A DNA stretch of 10,870 nucleotides from JAYVJM01 sp043769275 (GTDB taxonomy: Bacteria; Pseudomonadota; Gammaproteobacteria; Pseudomonadales; UBA7239). Positions within the stretch are counted from its first letter, which is position 1. Every line of letters starts with the position of its first letter. This document shows, piece by piece, positions 1 through 6,988 of the stretch. A model generated the notes under the pieces. That model was not told the DNA's origin. It saw nothing but the letters and a program-made list of their open reading frames with translations, and searched no databases. The translations under genes and the position numbers were made by a program. Location of the stretch: assembly GCA_043769275.1 (NCBI GenBank), contig JAYVJM010000035.1, positions 1 through 10,870 of the forward strand, read 5' to 3'.

Positions 1-179
1 TTCGCTTTCATCTGTCCACGCTTTTTCTTGAATCGTGTCGTCAAAAATCAGCACGCCGTCATCGCGCTCAAGCATCCTCACCGTTGACTTGACCTGCTAC
101 CATATAACCCAGTGGCTGTCGCAGCACCAAAAGTGCTCAACAAATAGTCGGTGTATAAATCAAGGTCGGCTTTTTTCAT
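1..179 (-). pseudogene. Decayed IS transposase, N-terminal remnant
   Basis: Reading leftwards from an ATG at 179, the first frame gives MKKADLDLYTDYLLSTFG and then AATATGL, a start I recognise from memory as a DDE transposase of the IS4/IS701-like type. This frame stops at a TGA at 80-78 after 33 codons. A second frame covering 78-1 continues the same protein with residues such as STVRMLERDDGVLIFDDT, followed by IQEKAWTDE, and runs off the window edge. The two frames match parts of one protein that in intact relatives are separated by roughly 30-40 residues. An internal deletion with a frame change therefore probably inactivated the gene. The rest lies outside the window. Confidence that it is a broken transposase is good; the exact IS family is uncertain. 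Confidence 0.75.
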
Positions 180-548
180 TCGGCAAGCTTATCAGGGGGA
201 GGGTTGCGTAACATCAGTTCATAAAACTAAACTTCGAGTCAGCAGAAGGCGGCGGCCTACAATGTAAACGGCAAAAACCTGTGCGAACACACAGCACAGG
301 CACTGTTGTGTCCAAACAGAACAGTAGACTCGGAACTGACATGCCAAGTTTCACGCACAAGGCAAAGCGCAATCCCTACTCAAAATAACCAAGCGGTGGG
401 TATGGGGAAATAAGGGCAGGGAGTAATGCCGCGCACGTGGCGAAAAATCTTCTTTCTTGCGTTTTTAACGAAGCCGCCCGTTGATTTTTGGCCTGATTTG
501 CCCCGTTCCTGTAACATGCGCGCCACTGTTTATTCACGGAGTTAGCTT
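180..548. other. Gene-free stretch upstream of pfp
   Basis: No convincing coding region lies between the transposase remnant and pfp on either strand. The left part, to about 220, probably belongs to the outer end of the IS remnant, but no inverted repeat partner is visible to fix the boundary. The middle holds a hairpin at 278-300 described separately. The pfp promoter must lie in the right part if pfp has its own, but I see no box pair close enough to consensus to call. No tRNA or recognisable RNA gene was found. Confidence 0.5.
273..300 (-). terminator. Orphan terminator-like hairpin, minus strand
   Basis: CCTGTGC (278-284) and GCACAGG (294-300) form perfect 7-bp arms around a 9-nt loop. 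On the minus strand the stem is followed directly by five T residues (the complement of 273-277), the form of a rho-independent terminator. No gene ends just upstream on the minus strand. It may therefore end an unannotated transcript or be a leftover of a gene lost when IS elements moved here. It could also be a chance hairpin. Confidence 0.4.
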
Positions 549-1829
549 GTGGGCATCGCAAAAAAAATCGCCAAGAAAAACGCATTTTATGCGCAGTCTG
601 GCGGCGTTACCGCTGTCATCAATGCTTCAGCAGCCGGTGTGATTGAAACCTGCCGTGACCATAAAGATAAAATCGGCAAGGTGTATGCCGGCTTAAACGG
701 CATCATTGGTGCGTTGCGCGAAGAGCTGATCGACACCAGCAAAGAAAGCGTAGCCAGCATTGCCGCGTTAAAACACACACCAGCCGGTGCGTTCGGCTCC
801 TGTCGATACAAATTAAAAAGCGTGGAGCAACACCGCGCACAATACGAACGTTTAATTGACGTTTTTAAAGCACACAACATCGGCTATTTTTTTTATAACG
901 GCGGTGGAGATTCTGCCGATACCTGTTTGAAAGTTTCGCAAATATCCAAAACGTTGGGTTATCCAATACAAGCCATTCACATACCCAAAACGGTTGATAA
1001 CGATCTGCCCATTACCGACAACAGCCCGGGTTTTGGTTCGGTAGCAAAATATGTGGCGGTATCGACGAAAGAGGCGGCGCTGGACGTGGCTTCCATGTGT
1101 GAAACCTCGACCAAGGTTTTTATTTTAGAAGTGATGGGCCGTCACGCCGGTTGGATCGCCGCTGCCAGCGGCCTAGCCGCAGAGCAGGAAGGCGATGCGC
1201 CACACATTATTTTGTTTCCTGAAATCGCATTTGACAAAAAAGCCTTTCTTGCGCGTGTGCAAGCCGCCGTGGAAAAAAAGGGCTTCTGCGTGATAGTGGT
1301 CAGCGAAGGCGTACACAATGCCGATGGCTCTTTTCTGGCGGATGCCGGCACAACTGATGCGTTCGGCCACAAACAGTTGGGCGGGGTCGCGCCCGCGCTG
1401 GCGCAGATGGTGAAAGCAGAATTGGGTTACAAATACCACTGGGCGCTGGCGGATTATTTGCAGCGTGCCGCTCGTCACATCGCCTCAAAAACGGATGTAG
1501 AGCAAGCCTATACCGTGGGTGTGGCTGCTGTCGAAATGGCGCTGGCGGGCAAAAATGCCGTGATGCCGGCGATTAAACGCGGCAGCGGCAAAAAATACAG
1601 TTGGACAATTATCGAAGCGCCGCTCGCAAAAGTGGCGAATGTCGAGAAAAAAATGCCGCGTGCGTTTATCAGCAAAGACGGCTTCGGTATCACGGCCGCT
1701 TGCCGTGAATATCTCGCGCCACTCATACAGGGTGAAGACTATCCGCCGTACAAAAACGGCGTGCCTGTTTATGCGCGTTTGAAAAAAAGCATGGTGCCGA
1801 AAAAAATTGCGCAGGGGTTTCAAATCTGA
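549..1829 (+). CDS. pfp: Pyrophosphate-dependent 6-phosphofructokinase
   Basis: This 426-residue cytoplasmic phosphofructokinase interconverts fructose 6-phosphate and fructose 1,6-bisphosphate, probably using pyrophosphate instead of ATP, so the step is reversible in glycolysis and gluconeogenesis. Family motifs are in order: a nucleotide/PPi loop NGGGDS at 117-122, PKTVDND at 146-152 with the catalytic Asp150, and MGRHAGW at 196-202. Aligned to the E. coli ATP enzyme, Asp121 occupies the Gly104 position and Lys147 the Gly124 position. Both substitutions are the accepted marks of PPi use. The preceding acidic residue of the usual GGDD is Gly here. The GTG start at 549 is supported by GGAG at 538-541, seven bases upstream. 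The stop overlaps the next start by one base, suggesting translational coupling. Family assignment is firm; phosphoryl donor is inferred. Confidence 0.93.
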   Translation: MGIAKKIAKKNAFYAQSGGVTAVINASAAGVIETCRDHKDKIGKVYAGLNGIIGALREELIDTSKESVASIAALKHTPAGAFGSCRYKLKSVEQHRAQYERLIDVFKAHNIGYFFYNGGGDSADTCLKVSQISKTLGYPIQAIHIPKTVDNDLPITDNSPGFGSVAKYVAVSTKEAALDVASMCETSTKVFILEVMGRHAGWIAAASGLAAEQEGDAPHIILFPEIAFDKKAFLARVQAAVEKKGFCVIVVSEGVHNADGSFLADAGTTDAFGHKQLGGVAPALAQMVKAELGYKYHWALADYLQRAARHIASKTDVEQAYTVGVAAVEMALAGKNAVMPAIKRGSGKKYSWTIIEAPLAKVANVEKKMPRAFISKDGFGITAACREYLAPLIQGEDYPPYKNGVPVYARLKKSMVPKKIAQGFQI

Positions 1830-2104
1830 TGGCGGTTATCGCAATCAAGCACGCACACACGCAGCCGGATGCCGTTGTGCACGCTGCGTTAAAGCAGTTA
1901 ATGGCGCAGCTAAAACACGATTATCAAATTGATCACACATGGCACGACAACACCATCCATTTTCATCGCAGTGGTGCCAGCGGCACGTTATCCATGCACA
2001 AGCACTGCGTGGAAGTGCACATAAAACTGAGCATGATGTTGGGCATGTTCGAGAAAAAAATTCGCACGTCTATAACCGATTACTGCGCGGAACATCTGGT
2101 ATAG
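1829..2104 (+). CDS. PHA-system (granule region) family protein
   Basis: This small protein of 91 residues has no signal peptide or membrane segment. It resembles the polyhydroxyalkanoic acid system family (PHA_gran_rgn, PF09650). The pattern seen is an early His/Gln-rich strand, a Tyr-Gln-Ile...Trp core at about 45-55, IHFHRSGASGTLSM, then alternating hydrophobic strands and LSMMLGMFEKKI leading into a C-terminal helix. Members of this family are found near polyhydroxyalkanoate genes; their biochemical role is not established. The protein is unusually rich in His. Its ATG overlaps the pfp stop (TGATG), so the two genes are almost certainly cotranscribed. No PHA synthase is visible in the window, so a role in storage granules is inferred from family resemblance only. 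Confidence 0.6.
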   Translation: MAVIAIKHAHTQPDAVVHAALKQLMAQLKHDYQIDHTWHDNTIHFHRSGASGTLSMHKHCVEVHIKLSMMLGMFEKKIRTSITDYCAEHLV

Positions 2105-2130
2105 CGTTAGAGGGCTGAACATAACTTCTC

Positions 2131-2200
2131 GCTCGCCCTGAGCTTGTCGAAGGGCATTGTGTGTACAGGCCGTGGTTCAACAGGCTCACCACGAACGGTC
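2131..2200. repeat. Inverted pair of REP-like palindromic repeats
   Basis: Two related units lie head to head in the convergent gap between the PHA-family gene and cca. The left unit, 2135-2155, has arms GCCCT and AGGGC around GAGCTTGTCGA. The right unit, 2171-2193, has arms CGTGGT and ACCACG around TCAACAGGCTC. The reverse complement of the left core, TTCGACAAGCTCA, matches the right core TTCAACAGGCTCA at 11 of 13 positions. The motif resembles the dispersed TTCGACA-GCTCA type of repeat found between genes in many proteobacterial genomes. At this place it may stabilise the 3' ends of both convergent transcripts or help end them. Confidence 0.7.
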
Positions 2201-2249
2201 AAATTGTTATCCTGTATTTTGGTGATTGGTATTCGCTGTTTTGCCGCTG

Positions 2250-3479
2250 TTACGGGTTCAGCACAGTGCGTGCCGCCTGCACTGCCTGGACGCGCTTTTG
2301 TTGCAGCTGCGCACCAAACTGTTTGCCTTGAAAACGCGTGCTGTCGATGTCGCGGCTGTTAACCGCGGCGCAAGCCTGCCACAGGGCGCGTAAATAGTTG
2401 GCGGATTGATAGTCGCGTGTTTCAAAGCCGGTGCGCCCGCGCGCATCGGCTTCGCAGGCCATCAAAAAAGGCTCCAAACGCTGCGGGCGACGAAATAAGT
2501 CCAAATTTTGAAACAGCTCGATCACGGTGGCAGCGCGCAATTCCTGCGCACGATGGCAGTGGGTGTGATAGAGCGCCACACACAAGGCGAGATCGCGGTA
2601 ATCATGTGGCACACTGAGCCGCTCGCACAAGGCTAACAGCGGCTTTTTTGTTCTTTGTTCGTGGCCGATATGACGCGGCAACACGTTGATTGGCGTGAGT
2701 GCTTTGCCAAGGTCGTGGCATAGGGCAGCGAAGCGTGCGGTGCGGTTGTGCGTGAGGATTGCGCACTGGGCTAAGGCCATCAATGTGTGTAGGCCGCAGT
2801 CAATTTCCGGATGGTGTTGTGGCGGCTGCGGCACGCCAAATAGGGCATCGACTTCAGGGAAAATCACCAACAGCGCGCCGCAATCACGCAAAACTTGAAA
2901 AAAAACCTGCGGGCTGTTTTCGCCCAAAGCACGCTCACATTCCTGCCATACGCGCTCAGGCACCAGTGCGTCGACCTCTCCCGCCCGCACCATTTTTTGC
3001 ATCAATAGCTGTGTTTCTGCGGCAATGCGAAAGCCTAGGTGATGGTAACGCGCAGCAAAACGTGCCACGCGCAGAATGCGCACGGGGTCTTCGGCAAAAG
3101 CTGGGGATACGTGACGGAGTGTTTTTTGATCAAGATCACCGCGACCGCCACACAGATCAATAATGTTGCCGTTTTCGTCTTGTACCAAAGTATTGATGGT
3201 TAAGTCGCGGCGCATTAAGTCTTGTTCAAGGCTGACATCGGGCGCGGTGTGAAACACGAAGCCGCGATACCCAGGCGCTGTTTTTCTTTCCGTGCGCGCC
3301 AGCGCGTATTCCTCGCCTGTTTTGGGGTGTAAAAAAACCGGAAAATCGCTGCCAACGGCACGGTAACCCAGCGCCAGCATGTCTTCAGGTGTTGCGCCCA
3401 GCACCAGCCAATCGCGTTCTGTGACCGGCAGGCCGAGCAGCGCGTCCCGCACGGCCCCGCCCACTAGATAAATGATCAC
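2250..3479 (-). CDS. cca: CCA tRNA nucleotidyltransferase, class II
   Basis: This enzyme adds or repairs the 3'-terminal CCA of tRNAs from CTP and ATP. From the GTG at 3479 it has 409 residues, close to the 412 of E. coli Cca. The N-terminal nucleotidyltransferase core has YLVGGAVRD at 4-12 and the metal-binding pair Glu21/Asp23 in ERDW; Glu in place of the first Asp is common in relatives. RRDLTIN is at 90-96 and EDPVRILR at 130-137. A C-terminal HD phosphohydrolase domain follows, with CHDLGK at 254-259 and HPEID at 223-227, as in the gammaproteobacterial multifunctional type. A longer reading from a TTG at 3539 adds 20 unrelated residues and overlaps the upstream lipoprotein gene, so I prefer the GTG, which aligns with the E. 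coli start. No clear Shine-Dalgarno precedes it. The gene lies 19 bp downstream of the lipoprotein gene and is probably cotranscribed with it. Confidence 0.95.
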   Translation of the reverse strand: MIIYLVGGAVRDALLGLPVTERDWLVLGATPEDMLALGYRAVGSDFPVFLHPKTGEEYALARTERKTAPGYRGFVFHTAPDVSLEQDLMRRDLTINTLVQDENGNIIDLCGGRGDLDQKTLRHVSPAFAEDPVRILRVARFAARYHHLGFRIAAETQLLMQKMVRAGEVDALVPERVWQECERALGENSPQVFFQVLRDCGALLVIFPEVDALFGVPQPPQHHPEIDCGLHTLMALAQCAILTHNRTARFAALCHDLGKALTPINVLPRHIGHEQRTKKPLLALCERLSVPHDYRDLALCVALYHTHCHRAQELRAATVIELFQNLDLFRRPQRLEPFLMACEADARGRTGFETRDYQSANYLRALWQACAAVNSRDIDSTRFQGKQFGAQLQQKRVQAVQAARTVLNP

Positions 3480-3498
3480 GTTATTTGTGGATAATAAA

Positions 3499-3957
3499 TT
3501 ACTGTGCTTTTTCGACGCGGGTATTGCCGCCGCCGACAATCAGCCGTACGCGTTCGCCGGCATAAAACTCATTCACCGTTTTGACTTGTTGCGTGATGGC
3601 GCGAGTTTGGCCATTTTCCAGCTTGACGATGATTTCAAGCCCTTGTGCGCTGGTCAGTTTTTGCTCCAGAGCACCGCCCGCCACCGCGCCGCCCACGGCT
3701 CCTGCGCCAGTGGCCAAGTTTTTGCCTTTACCGCCACCGATGGCATTACCGGCTAGGCCGCCGATCAGTGCACCGCCAATTTGGCCAAGCAGACCTGCTT
3801 CACCTTGGATAACCACGGGGCGTACTGACTGGATGGTGCCGTTGAATACTTGCATTTCTTGTCGGGCATCCTTGCGCGAGTAGGTATCACCGGACAAGGA
3901 GCTGGCACAGCCGGTCAAATAAAAATAGGCGCATATGCAGAACAAAACCCGCTTCAT
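3499..3957 (-). CDS. SlyB-like glycine-zipper outer-membrane lipoprotein
   Basis: A 152-residue lipoprotein. A short N-terminal signal ends in the lipobox LTGC, with Cys17 as the lipidated residue and Ala at +2, which favours outer-membrane sorting. Residues about 55-97 form a Gly/Ala-rich hydrophobic hairpin with repeated GG and GxxxG steps, the glycine-zipper 2TM domain of the SlyB/Pcp/17-kDa antigen group. A C-terminal beta-rich region, about 105-147 (IIVKLENGQTRAI, then FYAGERVRLI), matches the periplasmic part of SlyB. Length is close to E. coli SlyB (155). The ATG at 3957 has GGAG at 3965-3968 seven bases upstream. In Enterobacteria SlyB is a PhoPQ-linked envelope-stress lipoprotein. 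Whether this is its orthologue or a paralogue cannot be told here. Confidence 0.85.
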   Translation of the reverse strand: MKRVLFCICAYFYLTGCASSLSGDTYSRKDARQEMQVFNGTIQSVRPVVIQGEAGLLGQIGGALIGGLAGNAIGGGKGKNLATGAGAVGGAVAGGALEQKLTSAQGLEIIVKLENGQTRAITQQVKTVNEFYAGERVRLIVGGGNTRVEKAQ

Positions 3958-4114
3958 AAAACATCTCCAAAGAAAAAAGGTTCAGCTTATAAGAATATAC
4001 CACAGCCTAAAAGTGATCACCGTTATCGCGTGTCGCATGCGGGGTTACCGGGCGGTTCCCCCCCAAGGCCGCTGTGCTACACTCGCACGCCTTTAATCGT
4101 GACCGCTGCTGCTT
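3958..4114. promoter_or_regulatory. Divergent promoter region, lipoprotein gene / pcnB
   Basis: This 157-bp gap must carry promoters for both directions. For pcnB, TACACT at 4078-4083 is preceded directly by TGC, an extended -10 arrangement, with no good -35 upstream. For the lipoprotein gene the minus strand offers TATATT (complement of 3994-3999) and TATAAG (complement of 3986-3991), also without a clear -35. An 8-bp palindrome GTGATCAC sits at 4013-4020 between them. The calls rest on box similarity only. Confidence 0.35.
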
Positions 4115-5545
4115 ATGCTGGATTGGATAAAAAGCCGTTTGCCGTTCAAAAAAAACGCACACAGTGCGGGCAAAAAACAGGCTAAAACGCCGGACATCGC
4201 TAAACGGCCAAAAGTGCGCCGCGCACCCGCCAACTTGACCGCGACTATTGCTGATGCGCGTGCACTGGGGCTGGATACGCGCCGTATCAGCGACAACGCC
4301 GTGCGCGTTTTGCAGCGCCTCAACGACGGTGGCCATGAGGCTTTTATCGTTGGCGGCTGTGTACGTGACTTATTGCTCGATATGCGCCCAAAAGACTTTG
4401 ATATTGCCACCAGTGCTACGCCTGAACAGGTGCGTCAGGTGTTCAAACACTCACGCATTATCGGGCGGCGTTTTCGTATTGTGCATGTGCTGTTTGGGCG
4501 AGAGACTATTGAAGTCACGACCTTTCGTGCCCATCACGATAACGCAGCACACGCCCGCGACGGCTCCAGTACAGACAGCGGCTTGTTGCTACGTGATAAC
4601 GTCTATGGCAGTTTGGGGGAAGATGCCCTGCGCCGCGACTTCACGGTGAATGCGCTGTACTACGATGCCGCCGGACAAGTGCGCGATTATTGCGATGGGC
4701 TTGCAGACATAGGCCGTCGCCAGATACGCATGATTGGCGAGCCTGAATTACGTTATCGTGAAGACCCTGTGCGGATGCTGCGTGGTGTGCGCCTCGCCGC
4801 TAAATTGGGCTTTACGCTTGAAAAAAGTACAGCTCACCCTATCGCCAAACTCGCCCCGCTGCTCAATGACATCTCTAACGCCCGTCTTTTTGATGAAATG
4901 GTCAAATTGTTTATGGGCGGCGCGGCTGTCGCCACGTTTGAGTTGATGCTTCAGCATCAGTTATTCCAGGTTTTGTTCCCGCAGACAGCGCACGGATTGG
5001 TGCCTGGCAATTACAGCGACCGCTTGATTCGTCAGGCCCTGGCAAATACTGACACGCGCCTACGCGATAATTTGCGTGTAACGCCCGCTTTTTTGTGTGC
5101 GGCATTGTTATGGCACGCCGTGCAACAACAGGTACAACACGCCTTACATGCCGGAGAACCGCCTTTGCAGGCTCTGCATAAAGCGGCGCACAAAGTGCTT
5201 GGCGAGCAAATGAAGCGTATCGCCATTCCTAAGCGTTTTTCGCAGCCGATGCAGGAAATTTGGGAGTTGCAGTCGCAATTGATCCGTCGTCAGGCAGGCC
5301 GAGCTGAACATTTACTGGAGCACCCGCGCTTTCGTGCCGCTTATGATTTTCTCTTGCTGCGCGAACAGGCCGGTGAGGACTTGCACGGTCTTGGACACTG
5401 GTGGACAACATACCAAGAGGCAGACATCACACAGCGAGAGCAAATGTTGCGTGAACTGCAAAACACAGCACCGAGCGGCGGCAAGCCACGCCGCCGTGGC
5501 GGGCGCGGTCGTCGTGGGCCGCGAAAAGAGGCAGCAAGGGAGTAA
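4115..5545 (+). CDS. pcnB: Poly(A) polymerase I
   Basis: PcnB adds 3' poly(A) tails to RNAs and so marks mRNA fragments and regulatory RNAs for decay. The 476-residue protein starts with a basic, low-complexity stretch of about 40 residues. The class II nucleotidyltransferase core follows: IVGGCVRD at 78-85, the catalytic DFD at 94-96, IIGRRFRIVHV at 115-125 (a PcnB rather than Cca signature), RRDFTVNALYY at 173-183 and RYREDPVRMLRG at 213-224. The C terminus is a run of Arg, Gly and Lys (about 458-472) that probably adds RNA affinity, as the basic tail of E. coli PcnB does. No strong ribosome-binding site precedes the ATG; low expression is usual for this gene. It leads a pcnB-folK-panB operon, and the stop lies two bases before the folK start. 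Confidence 0.94.
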   Translation: MLDWIKSRLPFKKNAHSAGKKQAKTPDIAKRPKVRRAPANLTATIADARALGLDTRRISDNAVRVLQRLNDGGHEAFIVGGCVRDLLLDMRPKDFDIATSATPEQVRQVFKHSRIIGRRFRIVHVLFGRETIEVTTFRAHHDNAAHARDGSSTDSGLLLRDNVYGSLGEDALRRDFTVNALYYDAAGQVRDYCDGLADIGRRQIRMIGEPELRYREDPVRMLRGVRLAAKLGFTLEKSTAHPIAKLAPLLNDISNARLFDEMVKLFMGGAAVATFELMLQHQLFQVLFPQTAHGLVPGNYSDRLIRQALANTDTRLRDNLRVTPAFLCAALLWHAVQQQVQHALHAGEPPLQALHKAAHKVLGEQMKRIAIPKRFSQPMQEIWELQSQLIRRQAGRAEHLLEHPRFRAAYDFLLLREQAGEDLHGLGHWWTTYQEADITQREQMLRELQNTAPSGGKPRRRGGRGRRGPRKEAARE

Positions 5546-5547
5546 AT

Positions 5548-6099
5548 GTGAGCAATTCTCTCGATGTGGCTGCCTATGTTGGCTTAGGCAGTAATTTGGC
5601 GGAGCCTGCTTCACAGTTGCGTCGTGCCGTGCAGGCGATGGTGGCGCATCCAGCTATTGATGGCCTGCAATTATCACCCCTCTATGGCAGTGCGCCGCTG
5701 GGCGGACCCACCGGCCAGCCGGATTACGTCAATGCGGTGGCTGCTATTCGCACGCGATTAGCCCCTCACGCGCTGCTGGATTTTTTGCAGTCTGTCGAGC
5801 TGGCGCATGGGCGCGAGCGCAGCGTGCGCTGGGCCGCTCGCACACTAGACCTCGATTTACTGTTGTACGATGGCCAGGTTATTGAGGATGACCGCCTGAC
5901 GGTTCCGCACCCTCGTTTGCACGAGCGCCTATTTGTGTTAAAGCCGCTGGCCGATGTTGCGCCCGCATTACGGCTTCCCAATGGTGGCGACATTGCGGCA
6001 TTGTTGGCGAAACGTCGTGCGGAGCTAACCGTCTTAGATCACGCCGCCGTGCTGTGGCCGTTGGCAACAGCCCCCCTTGAAGTGCTCGCCATTTTTTAG
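5548..6099 (+). CDS. folK: 6-hydroxymethyl-dihydropterin pyrophosphokinase
   Basis: FolK transfers pyrophosphate from ATP to 6-hydroxymethyl-7,8-dihydropterin, the step before dihydropteroate synthase in folate synthesis. The 183-residue protein has YVGLGSNL at 10-17, the substrate loop region around 45-62, RWAARTLDLDLLLYDG at 94-109 with Mg-binding Asp101 and Asp103, and VPHPRLHERLFVLKPL at 119-134. Most relatives have RxGPRTLDLD where this one has Ala-Ala before the Arg. It is about 20 residues longer than E. coli FolK, the extra lying at the C terminus. The GTG start at 5548 is supported by AAGGGAG at 5536-5542. An ATG two bases earlier is followed at once by TGA and cannot encode the protein. 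pcnB-folK adjacency is typical of proteobacteria. Confidence 0.93.
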   Translation: MSNSLDVAAYVGLGSNLAEPASQLRRAVQAMVAHPAIDGLQLSPLYGSAPLGGPTGQPDYVNAVAAIRTRLAPHALLDFLQSVELAHGRERSVRWAARTLDLDLLLYDGQVIEDDRLTVPHPRLHERLFVLKPLADVAPALRLPNGGDIAALLAKRRAELTVLDHAAVLWPLATAPLEVLAIF

Positions 6100-6109
6100 C
6101 AGGCAGACT

Positions 6110-6904
6110 ATGCGCACCATTACACTCAATACATTACAAGACATGAAATCGGCAGGTGAAAAATTTGCCGTGCTTGCCGCCTACGATGCCAGCTTTGCTT
6201 CTTATATCGAAGAGGCGGGCGTGGAGGTGGTTTTAGTGGGTGATTCGTTGGGCATGACCGTACAGGGTCACGACAGCACATTGCCCGTGACGATGGAGCA
6301 GATGATCTACCACACACAAGCGGTTAAGCGTGGCACAAAACATGCGCTGATTATGGCGGATATGCCGTTTATGAGTTATGCCGACAGCGAGAGCGCATTA
6401 AAAAATGCCGCCTTGCTGATGCAGGCTGGCGCGCATATCGTCAAGCTAGAAGGCGGCACGTGGCTTGCAGAAACGTTGTTTAAAATGGCAGAACGCGGCA
6501 TGCCTTCCTGCGTGCATCTTGGGCTAACCCCGCAATCGGTCAACAAATTGGGGGGCTATAAAGTGCAGGGTCGAGAGGCGAGTGCTGCACAAACTATTTT
6601 GGCCGATGCCGTCGAGGTGGAATCTGTTGGTGCCGATATTTTGCTGCTGGAATGTGTGCCGGCACCCTTGGCGCGTGAGGTGACGCAGGCGCTGCGCATA
6701 CCGGTTATTGGCATAGGAGCGGGGGCGGATACTGACGCGCAAGTGCTGGTGGCCTACGATATGTTGGGATTAACCCTTGGCCGTGCGCCCAAGTTCAACA
6801 AAAATTTTTTGCAAGCGCAGGACGGCATTGCAGCCGCACTGCGTGCCTATGTGCATGAAGTGAAAACGGGTTTATTTCCGGCACCTGATCACTGTTTTAA
6901 ATAA
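6110..6904 (+). CDS. panB: 3-methyl-2-oxobutanoate hydroxymethyltransferase
   Basis: PanB transfers a hydroxymethyl group from 5,10-methylene-tetrahydrofolate to alpha-ketoisovalerate, giving ketopantoate, the first committed step to pantothenate and CoA. From the ATG at 6110 the protein has 264 residues, the same length as E. coli PanB. The known active-site residues fall at the same numbers: Asp45 (VGDSLG), Asp84 (MADMPF), Lys112 and Glu114 (KLEGG), and Glu181 (ECVP). An in-frame ATG at 6077 would add 11 residues and overlap folK, so I choose 6110, which has AGG at 6101-6103. It follows folK by ten bases; the folate cofactor links the two steps. panC, often next, is not present downstream. 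Confidence 0.96.
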   Translation: MRTITLNTLQDMKSAGEKFAVLAAYDASFASYIEEAGVEVVLVGDSLGMTVQGHDSTLPVTMEQMIYHTQAVKRGTKHALIMADMPFMSYADSESALKNAALLMQAGAHIVKLEGGTWLAETLFKMAERGMPSCVHLGLTPQSVNKLGGYKVQGREASAAQTILADAVEVESVGADILLLECVPAPLAREVTQALRIPVIGIGAGADTDAQVLVAYDMLGLTLGRAPKFNKNFLQAQDGIAAALRAYVHEVKTGLFPAPDHCFK

Positions 6905-6988
6905 GCGTGATGCTGGATAAGTGCGCAAGCCGCCGTTTTTATACGGCTAGAATTAAAATAGTAGGGCTTTATCTTTAAGGATGTACAA

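Noticed and set aside
376..585. Minus-strand open frame of 69 codons over the pfp leader
   Set aside because: It overlaps the pfp start, its composition shows no recognisable protein, and it has no clear ribosome-binding site.
2144..2362. Plus-strand open frame of 72 codons
   Set aside because: It runs through the REP-like pair and the 3' end of cca; it is a shadow frame.
3480..3539. TTG start giving a 429-residue Cca
   Set aside because: The extra 20 residues have no match in Cca, overlap the lipoprotein gene and use a TTG; the GTG at 3479 aligns with the E. coli start.
3850..4185. Plus-strand open frame spanning the lipoprotein start and pcnB start
   Set aside because: It covers the divergent intergenic region and real genes in other frames, with no family features.
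6928..6948. Hairpin AGCCG/CGGCT after panB as a terminator
   Set aside because: Only 5 bp arms, and the T-run is in the loop, not after the stem on either strand.
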